This document shows, piece by piece, positions 8,264 through 16,854 of a stretch of DNA of 64,000 nt (within the stretch, counting starts at the first letter, position 1; each line of letters opens with the position of its first letter). The position numbers were made by a program, and so were the translations under genes. The notes under the pieces were generated by a model, which was given only the letters and a program-made list of their open reading frames with translations, had not been told where the DNA came from and did not search any database. The stretch comes from Mesorhizobium sp. Lineage in GTDB: Bacteria; Pseudomonadota; Alphaproteobacteria; Rhizobiales; Rhizobiaceae. The stretch is from assembly GCA_004020645.1 (NCBI GenBank), contig SAQL01000006.1, positions 62,001 to 126,000 of the forward strand. Reading direction: 5' to 3'.

Positions 8264-8857
8264 CTAATAAAGATAAGGGAATATTCGCTTGGTCCTTTCC
8301 ATATAGGCGCGGTATTGCGAGCCTAAATTCTCCAGCATCATACGCTCTTCCTTATCCACTCTCAGCAGGAAAAGGACTGCGAAACCAATCAAACCGGATA
8401 TGCCCGCAACCCAGTTCGGCAGCAGAAAGAGCTGGCCGAGCCCCATAAGCAGGAACGAGGTGTACATCGGGTGACGGACTAAGGCGTATGGCCCGGCGCT
8501 GATCAGTTCATGCCGTTCGCGAATCTCAAGCGTAATCGACCAGTTACGGCCAAGTTCCTTGTGGGACATGCGAAAAATCCACAGCGCGGAGCAGAAGATG
8601 ATGGTTCCGAGCGCCACTGACCACACGCTGGCCGGATGGTCAGCCGCTTCGGGGATGCCGGTGGCGACATAGAAGCCAGGCAGGATCGCGAGGCCAAGGA
8701 GAGCCGATGCAAGCCCGACGGTGTCGGAACTTGAGCGGCCGCCAGCTACAATTCGCACCCGCCTTGCCCGGCGCTCGAAGGGATACCGGATCACGTACCA
8801 AGCGACGATGCCGATCACCCATATGATCTCGCCAAGTGAAGCTACAGCAATGGTCAC
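8264..8857 (-). CDS. Isoprenylcysteine carboxyl methyltransferase (ICMT)-like membrane protein
   Basis: This 197-aa integral membrane protein has about five hydrophobic segments. The conserved C-terminal part reads SAGPYALVRHPMYTSFLL (residues 120-137), then DKEERMMLENLGSQYRAYM, which fits the SAM-binding RHP...EE pattern of ICMT/PEMT methyltransferases. Bacterial members methylate diverse carboxyl, isoprenoid or lipid groups, and the substrate here is unknown. It is the first gene of the minus-strand operon with the acyltransferase and the SDR-SEC-C gene. Local base composition is less GC-rich than in the atp genes, which suggests an accessory origin. Confidence 0.82.
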   Translation of the reverse strand: MTIAVASLGEIIWVIGIVAWYVIRYPFERRARRVRIVAGGRSSSDTVGLASALLGLAILPGFYVATGIPEAADHPASVWSVALGTIIFCSALWIFRMSHKELGRNWSITLEIRERHELISAGPYALVRHPMYTSFLLMGLGQLFLLPNWVAGISGLIGFAVLFLLRVDKEERMMLENLGSQYRAYMERTKRIFPYLY

Positions 8858-9010
8858 CTCAGGTCACCGGAGCCTTTTCTCGATCTGGGACCACGATAAG
8901 CCGTCGCAACGATGTCACCGTCCGAGTTGTCGACCGATAGACATTCAGAGCGCGTTGCTTTCGGACGTGACCGGGCGAATGACGCGAAAGCGGGTTTTGC
9001 CAATCGCATT

Positions 9011-9595
9011 TCAACCCCCGTTCATCTCCCGAAGCTTGGTTATGAATTGTTGCGGCCGGAGCCAGGTACCGGGGGTCTTATACCCCATCGATCTGGCGAT
9101 GTCCGCTACGAATGCGTTGCAGTTGTAGAGCGAGGCGTGCCAAAGCGGAGAACTGGCCTGCAACTTTCGTATGCTCGCGACGACTTTCCTATATTCGGCT
9201 TCGGTAAGTAAAACTCGCCAGCTTGCTGACCGGTAGGCATCTTCCAGGTCGCCGTCCGTCCACCCGGTCGAGGCTGGCACGGGCGCCAAATGGCCGAGAA
9301 CATAGACATTGGGATCATCGGACTTCGGAGCGAGCCCCGCGACTTCGGGGTTGACCATCCGTCCCGCCTGGTTCAATCGTCCAAAAATCACGTAGGAATG
9401 GCCGTAGGTAAGGGCGTATCGGGAGCGGAACTCGATGAAATGCCGTTGGGCCGCGCGCGCCGGCATCGCCGCGGTTTTCAGTGCCCGATCATTGGACACA
9501 AAAGTCGGCTGGGGCTTGTTGTCCTGCGACTGACATGACGCCGCGACAAGCGCGAGCAGGGCCACAATTGTTGAACGGCCACTTACAAGCGTCAT
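9011..9595 (-). CDS. Predicted lipoprotein of unknown function, possible papain-like fold
   Basis: The 194-aa protein begins with a lipoprotein signal (hydrophobic stretch, then VAASC with Cys21 as lipidation site). The mature part has a conserved-looking TYGHSYVIFG near residue 64 and LYNCNAFVADIAR near residue 160. A His followed about 95 residues later by a Cys in an NC motif suggests a circularly permuted papain-like amidase or hydrolase, as in NlpC/P60 relatives and DUF4105 proteins. That fold guess is inference only. It is monocistronic, between the ICMT operon and a second small lipoprotein on the same strand. Confidence 0.65.
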   Translation of the reverse strand: MTLVSGRSTIVALLALVAASCQSQDNKPQPTFVSNDRALKTAAMPARAAQRHFIEFRSRYALTYGHSYVIFGRLNQAGRMVNPEVAGLAPKSDDPNVYVLGHLAPVPASTGWTDGDLEDAYRSASWRVLLTEAEYRKVVASIRKLQASSPLWHASLYNCNAFVADIARSMGYKTPGTWLRPQQFITKLREMNGG

Positions 9596-9691
9596 CTCAT
9601 CCAGAACTCCGAGGACCGCAGACCTAGTGCCAGCCTATGCCCGCTAACCGCCCAAAGGTTACGAATCCGGCCTTGGCCCCTGCATATCGAT

Positions 9692-9718
9692 GGGGAAGGG
9701 CCCGGCAGGCCCTTCCCC
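9692..9718 (-). terminator. Strong hairpin downstream of small lipoprotein gene
   Basis: GGGGAAGGGCC (9692-9702) and GGCCCTTCCCC (9708-9718) form a perfect 11-bp stem with a 5-nt loop, 19 bases after the stop codon at 9738. It lacks a clear T-run, so termination efficiency is uncertain; it may also protect the 3' end of the mRNA. Confidence 0.5.
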
Positions 9719-9737
9719 AAATCACCGAAGCCGGTGC

Positions 9738-9875
9738 TTATTTAATCACTGGCTCTTCTACGGCAGCGGGTTCCGGCGGAGGAGCCTTCCCCTTTCCTTT
9801 ACCGATCACGTTCGCGCAGCCGCTCAGGCTGGTAACGGCGAGGGTGGCAACCATTACAATCAACATTCTGTTCAT
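9738..9875 (-). CDS. Small predicted lipoprotein (45 aa)
   Basis: The ATG at 9875 is preceded by GGAAAGGA. The product starts MNRMLIVMVATLAVTS and has a lipobox LSGC with Cys at position 19. The mature peptide is only about 27 residues, rich in Lys/Gly (GKGKGK) and then Pro/Glu (PPPEPAAVEEP). It resembles the short entericidin-like or peptidoglycan-proximal lipoproteins found in many rhizobia, but no family is certain. A strong hairpin follows the gene. Its coding status is supported by the signal peptide, lipobox and ribosome binding site together. Confidence 0.65.
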   Translation of the reverse strand: MNRMLIVMVATLAVTSLSGCANVIGKGKGKAPPPEPAAVEEPVIK

Positions 9876-10076
9876 CAAGCAATCCTTTCCCCAGGGGCGG
9901 AACAGCCTATAGAATCGCCACAAATAAAAAATTATATGCAGCCCCGCCAAGTTAGCTGCGATCTACACCAACGCCTAGTGCAGAAATGACACAGTCGGCG
10001 CCCGGTTGCAGGCGGCACCTTTGCGGTGACGTGCCGGCAGGGCTCACCATCCAACGGAGATCAGGCCTGCCCACCA

Positions 10077-10673
10077 TCAAACGACCACCACCGTCGTGCC
10101 CAAAGGAGTACGGTCGTAGAGGTCAATGATGTCGTCATTTGTCAAACGGATGCACCCGTTCGATACCGCTGTGCCTATCGTCCATGGCTCGTTTGTACCA
10201 TGTATCCGGAAGTGGGTGTCGCGCCCGTTGCGATAGAGATAAAGGGCACGCGCCCCAAGCGGGTTGTTTGGTCCGCCAGGGACCCCCCCTGCATACTTCA
10301 CCAGGCGCGGCTTGCGCCTCATCATGTTGGCGGTGGGTGTCCACGACGGCCAGTCCGCCTTGCGGGCGACGGTCGCTGTCCCCTTGAACGAAAGTCCCTG
10401 CTCGCCGACGCCGACGCCGTAGCGCGTCGCCCACCCGTCGCCCTCGACGGCATAGAGAAAACGTTGCGACGTATCGACGACGATCGTTCCAGCCGGCTCG
10501 TTTCCGTCGTACCGCACATGCTGCCGTCGGTAACGAGGACTGAGGCCACTTCTTGGTCCGAACGCGGATGAAATCGGCTCCGTCACCTGTCGTAACGTCG
10601 ACGTACATCCGGAGACCATCAGAGCCAGACTACCCAGCACGAGCCCCCGGCGCGCAATGTGGTGTTCTTCCAT
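10077..10673 (-). CDS. L,D-transpeptidase (YkuD domain) lipoprotein
   Basis: The 198-aa protein has an N-terminal signal ending in the lipobox VSGC (Cys23). The YkuD catalytic signature is complete: His158 in RIHGT and Cys174 in VSNGCIRL. Such enzymes make 3-3 crosslinks in peptidoglycan or attach lipoproteins to it. Other family features are YRRQHVRYDG...GTIVVDTSQRFLY near residue 65 and GGPNNPLGARALYL near residue 133. Length is normal for compact rhizobial members, which often occur in many copies. It is divergent from the downstream SDR gene and stands alone. Confidence 0.92.
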   Translation of the reverse strand: MEEHHIARRGLVLGSLALMVSGCTSTLRQVTEPISSAFGPRSGLSPRYRRQHVRYDGNEPAGTIVVDTSQRFLYAVEGDGWATRYGVGVGEQGLSFKGTATVARKADWPSWTPTANMMRRKPRLVKYAGGVPGGPNNPLGARALYLYRNGRDTHFRIHGTNEPWTIGTAVSNGCIRLTNDDIIDLYDRTPLGTTVVVV

Positions 10674-10777
10674 TTTTACCTGCTAGGAAACTGGTCAATC
10701 TACCCCACCCTTGTCTCTACCATTCCAGGGCCTGCGGGCCAAGTCTCGCTGTGTGGTGGCGAAATGAATTCACAGGA

Positions 10778-10806
10778 TTGACAAGCGAATTGGAGCGAAA
10801 CTTCTT
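10778..10806 (+). promoter_or_regulatory. Candidate sigma-70 promoter of the SDR gene at 10862
   Basis: A perfect TTGACA (10778-10783) is followed after 17 bases by CTTCTT (10801-10806). The -35 box is good and the -10 box is weak. The 188-base divergent region between the L,D-transpeptidase and SDR genes shows no other clear element. Confidence 0.35.
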
Positions 10807-10861
10807 GCGATAACCGTCTGCCTCTGTTCGGTTATGTCACAATGGGCATAGGACAGAGACG

Positions 10862-11617
10862 ATGAAGGCTGACTTCCATGGGAAAGTCGCGATTGTGACC
10901 GGTGCAGGCTCCGGAATAGGAGCGGCTGTTTCACGGCAACTCGCGCAAGAAGGAGCCGAGGTTGTTGTCGCCGACCTTGATGCCGAGGCCGCGCGCTGCA
11001 TGGCCGCCGAAATAAACGCGCAAGGAGGCAGGGCCTACGACTTTGCGGTCGATGTCACGGATGCGGCAGCCGTCGAAAAGCTGATCGAGTTCACTGTCCA
11101 GAAATGCGGCGGACTGGATATGGCGGTAAACAATGCAGGTATCGACGGCGTTCGAAAAGCAACGGCAGACTATCCGCTCGACAACTGGCACAAGCTGATA
11201 AACGTCAATCTAAATGGCGTTTTCTACAGCATGAAGTACGAAATCGCCGCCATGCTGGATCGAGGCGGAGGCGCCATCGTGAACATGTCCTCCATTCTCG
11301 GTTCCGTCGCCTTGCCAACTGCGTCCGCTTACACGGCAGCGAAACACGGGGTCGTCGGACTTACCAAGGTTGCGGCGATTGAATATGCGAGGATGGGCAT
11401 CCGTATCAATGTCGTCGGCCCCGGCTTGATCGAAACGCCTCTTTTGTCGGAGCAAGTGGAGGCATTAGCCACCCGGCGCATGGCAAGCCTTCAGCCGATG
11501 GGCAGGCGCGGGAAACCGGAAGAGGTAGCGGCTCTTGTGTGCTTCCTCTTGTCCGATCAGGCCAGCTTTATCACTGGGAGCTATCATCTGGTGGACGGAG
11601 CTTACACCGCCCATTAG
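10862..11617 (+). CDS. SDR-family NAD(P)-dependent oxidoreductase
   Basis: This 251-aa protein is a classical short-chain dehydrogenase. It has the cofactor motif TGAGSGIG, NNAGI at about residue 89, SS near 142 and the catalytic SAYTAAKHG (Tyr/Lys) near 155-159. PGLIETPLL and the C-terminal FITGSYHLVDGAY match the glucose 1-dehydrogenase/FabG-like subgroup. The substrate cannot be read from sequence. It stands alone downstream of a perfect -35 box, next to the convergent der operon 250 bases away. That 250-base gap shows no gene or clear signal. Confidence 0.88.
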   Translation: MKADFHGKVAIVTGAGSGIGAAVSRQLAQEGAEVVVADLDAEAARCMAAEINAQGGRAYDFAVDVTDAAAVEKLIEFTVQKCGGLDMAVNNAGIDGVRKATADYPLDNWHKLINVNLNGVFYSMKYEIAAMLDRGGGAIVNMSSILGSVALPTASAYTAAKHGVVGLTKVAAIEYARMGIRINVVGPGLIETPLLSEQVEALATRRMASLQPMGRRGKPEEVAALVCFLLSDQASFITGSYHLVDGAYTAH

Positions 11618-11867
11618 GTGCGGAGGCTGTCCCCACTCGTGCTGGCTACTGTCAGGGCGATGACGCCGCAGATCGCCGGGCTGCCCGCACTGCCTGAGAT
11701 GGGGCTGTTCCCGCACCGCAAGGAAGGCCGAGCCAGACCCAGTGGCGGCGCGACTTGCCGATATCCTGCTGCAGGTGGCGGTGGAATCGCCTGCCCGAGA
11801 ATGTGCAGGCCTGCCCGCGAGCGGCCTGCGGAGCGTAGCTGATGCTGCCGCCCAGAAGACGTGGCGC

Positions 11868-13301
11868 TCAGCGGCGTTTTTTCGCCTTGCCGGCGAACGG
11901 ATTTTCCGAGGTGCGCAAGGCGATGCGGATCGGCACGCCTGGCATGTCGAAGGCCTCGCGCAGACTGTTCGAGAGATAGCGGACATAGGATTGCGGCATC
12001 GCGTCCGGCCGTGAGCAGGACACGACGAAGCCAGGCGGGCGCGTCTTGGCCTGCGTGACATATTTGATCTTCAGCCGGCGACCGGCGACAGCAGGCGGCG
12101 GATGATGCGCCAGGATGCCTTCCAGCCAGCGGTTGAGCTTGCCGGTCGAGACGCGGCTGTTCCACACCCTGTGCGTCCTGATCACGGCATCCATCAGCTT
12201 GTCGAGGCCGCGCCCGGTCTCGGCCGAGACCGGCACCGCCTGCATGCCACGCGCCTGCGGCAACAGCCGCTCGGTCTTCTCGCGCAGTTCCGCCAGGAGT
12301 TCCTGGGGGTGGTCGATCATATCCCATTTGTTGAAGGCGATCACCGGCGCGCGGCCCTCGCGGATGATCAGGTCGGCGATCTGCAGATCCTGCTTCTCGA
12401 AAGGAATGGTGGCGTCGAGCACGATGATGACGATCTCGGCAAAGCGGATGGCGCGCAGGGCATCCTGCACCGACATGACTTCCAGCTTTTCGTGAATCCT
12501 GGCCTTGCGGCGCATGCCGGCGGTGTCGAACAGTTTCAGGCGGCGGCCATGCCAGTCCCAGTCGACGGAGATGGAATCGCGGGTGATGCCGGCTTCCGGT
12601 CCGGTCAAGAGCCGCTCCTCGCCGATCAGCGCGTTGATCAGGGTCGATTTGCCGGCATTTGGGCGACCGACGACGGCGATGCGCATCGGTTTGGTATCGT
12701 CATAGCTCGGCTCGGCATCCGGATCGGTGATGTCCTCGCCGATCAGTACCTCGCTGGCGGCGGTCTCCTCGTCCGCATCCTCTTCTTCTTCGCCGAAGGC
12801 GCGCGCCTCGCCCAGTGCTGATATCACCGCATCGCGCAGATCGGGCAGGCCCTGGCCATGTTCGGCCGAGACCGGGATCGGCTCGCCAAGGCCGAGTTCC
12901 CAGGCCTCCAGCATGCCGCCCTGGGCGCCGCGCGCCTCGGCCTTGTTGGCGACAACGACAACCGGCTTGCCGGACTTGCGCACGATCTCAGCGAAGGTCT
13001 TGTCGTCAGGCATCAGCCCGGACTTGGCATCGATCGTGAAAAAGATCAGGTCGGCTTCGCGGATGGCGATCTCGGTCTGGGCGCGCATGCGGCCCGGCAG
13101 CGTCGAAGCAGCAGCATCCTCGAAGCCGGCGGTGTCGATGACGTCGAAATGCAGATCGTAAAGCTTGGCGGCATGGACGCGACGGTCGCGGGTGACGCCG
13201 GGCGTGTCGTCGACAAGCGCCAGCTTCCTTCCCACCAGCCTGTTAAAAAGGGTCGATTTGCCGACGTTAGGCCGGCCAATGATGGCGACTTTGAACGTCA
13301 T
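11868..13301 (-). CDS. der: Ribosome-associated GTPase Der (EngA)
   Basis: Der is an essential double-GTPase needed for maturation of the 50S ribosomal subunit. Both G domains are intact: [12 protein letters not shown] and NKAE in the first, [12 protein letters not shown] and NKWD in the second, joined by an acidic linker (EEEDADEE). The C-terminal KH-like domain ([21 protein letters not shown]) is present. At 477 aa it has the normal length. The start is the ATG at 13301. The gene lies directly downstream of a TPR protein gene on the same strand, separated by three tandem palindromic repeats. Confidence 0.97.
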   Translation of the reverse strand: MTFKVAIIGRPNVGKSTLFNRLVGRKLALVDDTPGVTRDRRVHAAKLYDLHFDVIDTAGFEDAAASTLPGRMRAQTEIAIREADLIFFTIDAKSGLMPDDKTFAEIVRKSGKPVVVVANKAEARGAQGGMLEAWELGLGEPIPVSAEHGQGLPDLRDAVISALGEARAFGEEEEDADEETAASEVLIGEDITDPDAEPSYDDTKPMRIAVVGRPNAGKSTLINALIGEERLLTGPEAGITRDSISVDWDWHGRRLKLFDTAGMRRKARIHEKLEVMSVQDALRAIRFAEIVIIVLDATIPFEKQDLQIADLIIREGRAPVIAFNKWDMIDHPQELLAELREKTERLLPQARGMQAVPVSAETGRGLDKLMDAVIRTHRVWNSRVSTGKLNRWLEGILAHHPPPAVAGRRLKIKYVTQAKTRPPGFVVSCSRPDAMPQSYVRYLSNSLREAFDMPGVPIRIALRTSENPFAGKAKKRR

Positions 13302-13320
13302 GCGGCCCTACATCTGCCAG

Positions 13321-13474
13321 CATGTCGTCGTCCCAAAACCGCTGCACACTTTTGGGCGACATGCATCTGCCATGCATGTCGTTGGCCCAAAACCGCAACA
13401 CACTTTTGGGCGACATGCATCTCCCATGCATGTCGTTGTCCCAAAACCGCAACACACTTTTGGGCGACATGCAT
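13321..13474. repeat. Three tandem 54-bp units of a palindromic REP-like element
   Basis: Three 46-bp copies lie at 13321-13366, 13375-13420 and 13429-13474, each separated by 8 bases, so the period is exactly 54. Each copy is an imperfect palindrome: CATGTCG and CCCAAAA on the left, TTTTGGG and CGACATG on the right, with a 4-base bulge and an 11-base loop. The copies differ at only a few loop positions. The last base of the third copy is the first base of the upstream gene's stop codon (TTA on the plus strand). From memory, single copies of this CCCAAAA...TTTTGGG element are scattered through Mesorhizobium genomes. Confidence 0.88.
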
Positions 13475-14139
13475 TACGACACGCTGCCCGACCCACGGAT
13501 CAGCTCGGACATCAACGTCGCCCGCTCGCGCGCGTTGCGCGGGGCGCCGTCATCCGAGGCGATCTGGTCGAAGAGTTTCAGTGCGTCCGTCGCCTTGCCT
13601 TCCTTCCAGGCGGCAAGGCCGAGCGCCTCGCGCGCGGTATGGCGCAGCGGATTGGTGTCGGCGGTGAGCGTCTCGACGCGGCTGGAGACATCGGCGAACG
13701 AACCGTGGTCGACGAGCAGCAGCGCTGCCCTGAGGCGCGCCATGTCGCGAAGGCCTGATGGAATGTCCGTGTCGGCGGCGACCTCGTCGAAGTCCTTGAC
13801 GGCGGCGGCGACATCGCCCTTATCCGCCTTGACGGTTGCCGCGCGCATGCGGGCGAGCAGCGGATAGGCGCCGTAGCCATCCTTTTCCAACGCAGCGAGG
13901 GCCGTCAGCGCTTCGTCGCTCTTGCCCTCATTGGCAAGCTTCAGCGCCTGCGAGAAGGCGTCGCCCGAGCGATTGGCGCGAGTCTCGTCCCAATAGCGAT
14001 AGCCGACGAAGGCCGCGGTGCCGACCACCACCAGTATCGCAAGCGCAAGCAAGGCAGGACCAAAACGGTCCCATAGCGCATGCGCCTGATCGCGACGCAT
14101 CTCTTCGTTGACTTCGCGGATAAAACTGTCGTCCGACAT
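13474..14139 (-). CDS. YfgM-like tetratricopeptide membrane protein
   Basis: The 221-aa protein has a short cytoplasmic N-terminus (MSDDSFIREVNEEMRRDQ), one membrane helix (about residues 27-47, GPALLALAILVVVGTAAFVGY) and a periplasmic helical part with TPR-like pairs (GDAFSQALKLANEGKSDEAL, then KATDALKLFDQIA). This layout matches YfgM (TPR_21), a chaperone-like partner of the Sec translocon in E. coli. YfgM also lies upstream of der there, with bamB between them; no bamB is present between these two genes here. I chose the ATG at 14139 because the family motif starts there. Confidence 0.85.
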   Translation of the reverse strand: MSDDSFIREVNEEMRRDQAHALWDRFGPALLALAILVVVGTAAFVGYRYWDETRANRSGDAFSQALKLANEGKSDEALTALAALEKDGYGAYPLLARMRAATVKADKGDVAAAVKDFDEVAADTDIPSGLRDMARLRAALLLVDHGSFADVSSRVETLTADTNPLRHTAREALGLAAWKEGKATDALKLFDQIASDDGAPRNARERATLMSELIRGSGSVS

Positions 14140-14171
14140 CTCAAAACCATCCTGCCCGCCCCCAGGGCGGT

Positions 14172-14265
14172 TTAGAGCGACGTGCGTCCATGGAAAGTAC
14201 GCTCTAACACTTTGAATTTGCGCATCGTGCTTCCTGAAAATCAATTCTGCTTTTCAGGCCGACGC
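14172..14265. repeat. Dispersed-repeat-like palindromes upstream of the TPR gene
   Basis: Two inverted repeats lie close together: TTAGAGCG (14172-14179) with CGCTCTAA (14200-14207), and CCTGAAAA (14233-14240) with TTTTCAGG (14251-14258), the latter extended outward by GCATCG/CGACGC. From memory this pair of palindromes occurs repeatedly between genes in Mesorhizobium. The 276 bases between the TPR gene and the deacetylase gene hold no other visible feature. Confidence 0.6.
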
Positions 14266-14415
14266 GGTAGCCCGCGTTTTAGCGAAATTTTGCCGGCATG
14301 GAAGGGGTTGGACAGGAAAATCGGCTAATCGCCGACACGTGGCCGCCCGAGGCACCGCACCAGCGCCACATTTCGCCGATAGCCGGTGCTCGAACCCTCC
14401 TCCAATCCAGATCAG

Positions 14416-15438
14416 ATGCTAATGCCTCGTTCGTCCCGCGTTGCTGCATTCTCCATCGCGTCGCTCGCTGCCGCGGGCGCCGCTGTCGCCGATCCGCCCG
14501 CGGCGCCAGCGCCGGCAAGGCCGAAGCAGGCCGTCATCATCTCGTTCGACAGCGCTCGCGATATTTCGCAGTGGAAGCGCAGCAGGGCGCTGGCCGCGCG
14601 CACCGGCGCGCATTTTACTTATTTCGTGTCCTGCGTCTTCCTGCTCTCGCCGGAAACACACAAGGAATACACAGCGCCCGGCAAGACATCAGGCAAATCC
14701 AGTATCGGCTTTGCCGCCTCGAAACAGGACGTCGCCGACCGGCTCGCGCAGATAAACCTTGCCGCCTCGGAGGGCCACGATATCGGCAGCCACGCTTGCG
14801 GCCATTTCGACGGCAAGGACTGGAGCAAGGCCGACTGGCTGAGCGAGTTCGGTTCGTTCCAGCATATTCTCGAGAACGCCTATTCGATAAACGCTATTAC
14901 CGCTGAACCCGCGGGTTGGCGCGAAATCGCGCGCAAGGCGGTCGGCTTTCGCGCCCCCTATCTGTCGGCAAACAAGGCACTCTACGAGGCGCTGCCAAAG
15001 GCGGGCTACCTGTTTGACGCGAGCGGCGTGTCACGCGGCCCTGCCCGGCCACCGACCCGCGACGGCATCACACGCTTTTCGCTACCGCAGATCCCGGAAG
15101 GTCCTGACACAAGGCGAGTGATCGCCATGGACTACAATCTCTATATCAGGCATTCCGGCGGTTTCGAGCGGCCGAGCAAGGCGAACGAATTCGCCGACCG
15201 GACATATGACGCCTTTCGCGCAGCCTTCGACGCTCAATACCAGGGCAAACGCATTCCGCTGGAACTCGGGTTCCATTTCACGCTGATGAATGACGGCGCC
15301 TACTGGAATGCGCTGGAGCGCTTTGCCGGCGAGGTCTGCACCAGGCCCGACGTCGAGTGCATCAGCTATCGCGACTATGTTTCGCGGCGCGATGGCGGCC
15401 AAACGCAGGCGTCGGTGGGCGGCTGGATCCGGAAGTGA
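14416..15438 (+). CDS. Polysaccharide deacetylase-family protein (secreted)
   Basis: The protein has 340 aa from the ATG at 14416. A signal peptide (MPRSSRVAAFSIASLAAAGA...VADPP) precedes a NodB-like domain. The first metal/catalytic motif reads ISFDSARD, where most members have TFDDG, and the second is GHDIGSHACGH, giving the HxxxH metal ligands. FRAPYLSANKALYEAL is the third conserved block. Such enzymes remove N- or O-acetyl groups from cell-wall or secreted polysaccharides. The altered first motif (Asp-Ser in place of Asp-Asp) could change activity. It stands alone, 17 bases from the convergent bacA gene. Confidence 0.85.
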   Translation: MLMPRSSRVAAFSIASLAAAGAAVADPPAAPAPARPKQAVIISFDSARDISQWKRSRALAARTGAHFTYFVSCVFLLSPETHKEYTAPGKTSGKSSIGFAASKQDVADRLAQINLAASEGHDIGSHACGHFDGKDWSKADWLSEFGSFQHILENAYSINAITAEPAGWREIARKAVGFRAPYLSANKALYEALPKAGYLFDASGVSRGPARPPTRDGITRFSLPQIPEGPDTRRVIAMDYNLYIRHSGGFERPSKANEFADRTYDAFRAAFDAQYQGKRIPLELGFHFTLMNDGAYWNALERFAGEVCTRPDVECISYRDYVSRRDGGQTQASVGGWIRK

Positions 15439-15454
15439 CCGCCGCTCGCCACTG

Positions 15455-16732
15455 TTAGCTCACCGGCTGATCCTCAGGGCGCAAGCCGGCTCGCTCTCGC
15501 TCCAGATAGTCCTGGTCGATTTCCGGCAGCGGCGCCCCTTCAAGCGTCGCCTCGAAGGCGCGCAGGCGCTTGTAGATAGATATCAGCTCGACGATAGTCG
15601 GCCAGGAATTCACGAGGTATTGGAACGAAGTGGCGACTTGTGAAAAGGCGGTGACAATTTGCTGGAAAACGCCAAATGTTATCTTGCCGATTGCCAAGGT
15701 TGGAACGAGAATAAGCGTGGCGAAGACGTTGTCGACTTGAAGGTATAGATAGCGGACCATGTCGAAATAGACATAGTGTGCATAGAGAGTGAAATAGTTC
15801 TTGCGAACATTTCTGAAAAGCTCGACCAACGTTGGTGGCTGCGCTCGCGCCGTATCGTCCTCACCGAGGACAAGTTCCTTGCGCAGAGCGGCTTCAACAC
15901 GCTGATTACGAAATTCCAGCCCGGGTAGCTTGACGCCGACGACTGCCAACAAGCCGGTGCCAAACAACGACCAGGCGATCGCCGCAACAACCAGCGGGTA
16001 AGGGATTGCTCCGACTATTGGGAGAGTTGGAACATGGAGAGAAAGGGATGCCAGCAAGGGTAGAAAAGCAATCAGAGTCATGATGGAGTCGATGAAGTTC
16101 ACTCCGAGCCCCTGCATTGTGCCCGAGAAGCGCATCGTGTCGTCCTGAACGCGCTGCGACGCCCCTTCGATATGGCGCAGCCTCGGCCAGTAAGCGGTAA
16201 AATAATCGTTCATCGCCGTACGCCAGCGGAAAACATAGTGCCTGACGAAGAAAACGTTCAGGACGGCAATGGTCATATAGACCAGGGCCAAAGACAGAAA
16301 CTGCCATACTCCGTAGTAAAGCTCGGCAGGCGCAACGGACCCCGGCGTGGTGAGCGCCTTCTGCACCATGTCGTAAAACATGCCGCGCCAGTCATTGAGC
16401 GCCACACTTATCTGCACGATGAAATTAGTGACGAAAATAATCAAAGCAGAGCCAAGGATCGACCAGTTCTGCCAGCGGTGTGGGGAATACAGCGCCCAAA
16501 AAAGGTAGAATACGCCCATACCCGCGAAGAAATATCCGTAGAACCAGAGGAATGCCGGCGTCAGGAATCTTATTGGGCTGATGACAGGCGCGGCCCGCGG
16601 GTCGACCGGCGGCATGCCGAGCATCGTGCCAAGGTGTTCGCCGCCGAAAAACCACAGGATAACCAGCAGAAGACTCCAGACGGCCGCCGAGATGAAAAAA
16701 AGCTTCGGCTGCGGGAAGAAGGATACAAACAC
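15455..16732 (-). CDS. bacA: BacA/SbmA-type peptide antibiotic transporter
   Basis: This 425-aa inner-membrane protein matches the SbmA/BacA family along its whole length. Recognisable blocks are [16 protein letters not shown], a WR(T/G)[26 protein letters not shown] segment in mid protein, and the C-terminal [20 protein letters not shown]. The family takes up proline-rich and cysteine-rich antimicrobial peptides using the proton gradient. In Sinorhizobium BacA is needed to survive NCR peptides in nodules; that role is known for relatives and not shown here. The gene is somewhat AT-richer than its neighbours and is monocistronic. Confidence 0.92.
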   Translation of the reverse strand: MFVSFFPQPKLFFISAAVWSLLLVILWFFGGEHLGTMLGMPPVDPRAAPVISPIRFLTPAFLWFYGYFFAGMGVFYLFWALYSPHRWQNWSILGSALIIFVTNFIVQISVALNDWRGMFYDMVQKALTTPGSVAPAELYYGVWQFLSLALVYMTIAVLNVFFVRHYVFRWRTAMNDYFTAYWPRLRHIEGASQRVQDDTMRFSGTMQGLGVNFIDSIMTLIAFLPLLASLSLHVPTLPIVGAIPYPLVVAAIAWSLFGTGLLAVVGVKLPGLEFRNQRVEAALRKELVLGEDDTARAQPPTLVELFRNVRKNYFTLYAHYVYFDMVRYLYLQVDNVFATLILVPTLAIGKITFGVFQQIVTAFSQVATSFQYLVNSWPTIVELISIYKRLRAFEATLEGAPLPEIDQDYLERERAGLRPEDQPVS

Positions 16733-16854
16733 TGTGGGGAAATCCTCGGTCGATGCGCAAATCAGCGGCGTTGCTGTTCAGCGGGCATAAGGTCACACAT
16801 CGATCGGAATGAAAATGGCCGGTGCGTGATGCCCGGCACCGAGCAAGACCACAA

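Noticed and set aside
6587-11617. Genomic island with mobility genes
   Set aside because: Composition suggests an accessory segment, but no integrase, transposase, tRNA target or direct-repeat ends were found, so no island is claimed.
11618-11867. Possible gene remnant between the SDR gene and der
   Set aside because: No frame has a ribosome binding site or a recognisable segment; all frames there are short or antisense extensions of der.
13321-13474. CRISPR array
   Set aside because: The units are self-complementary palindromes of 46 bp with 8-bp near-identical spacers, only three in number, and no cas gene is present.
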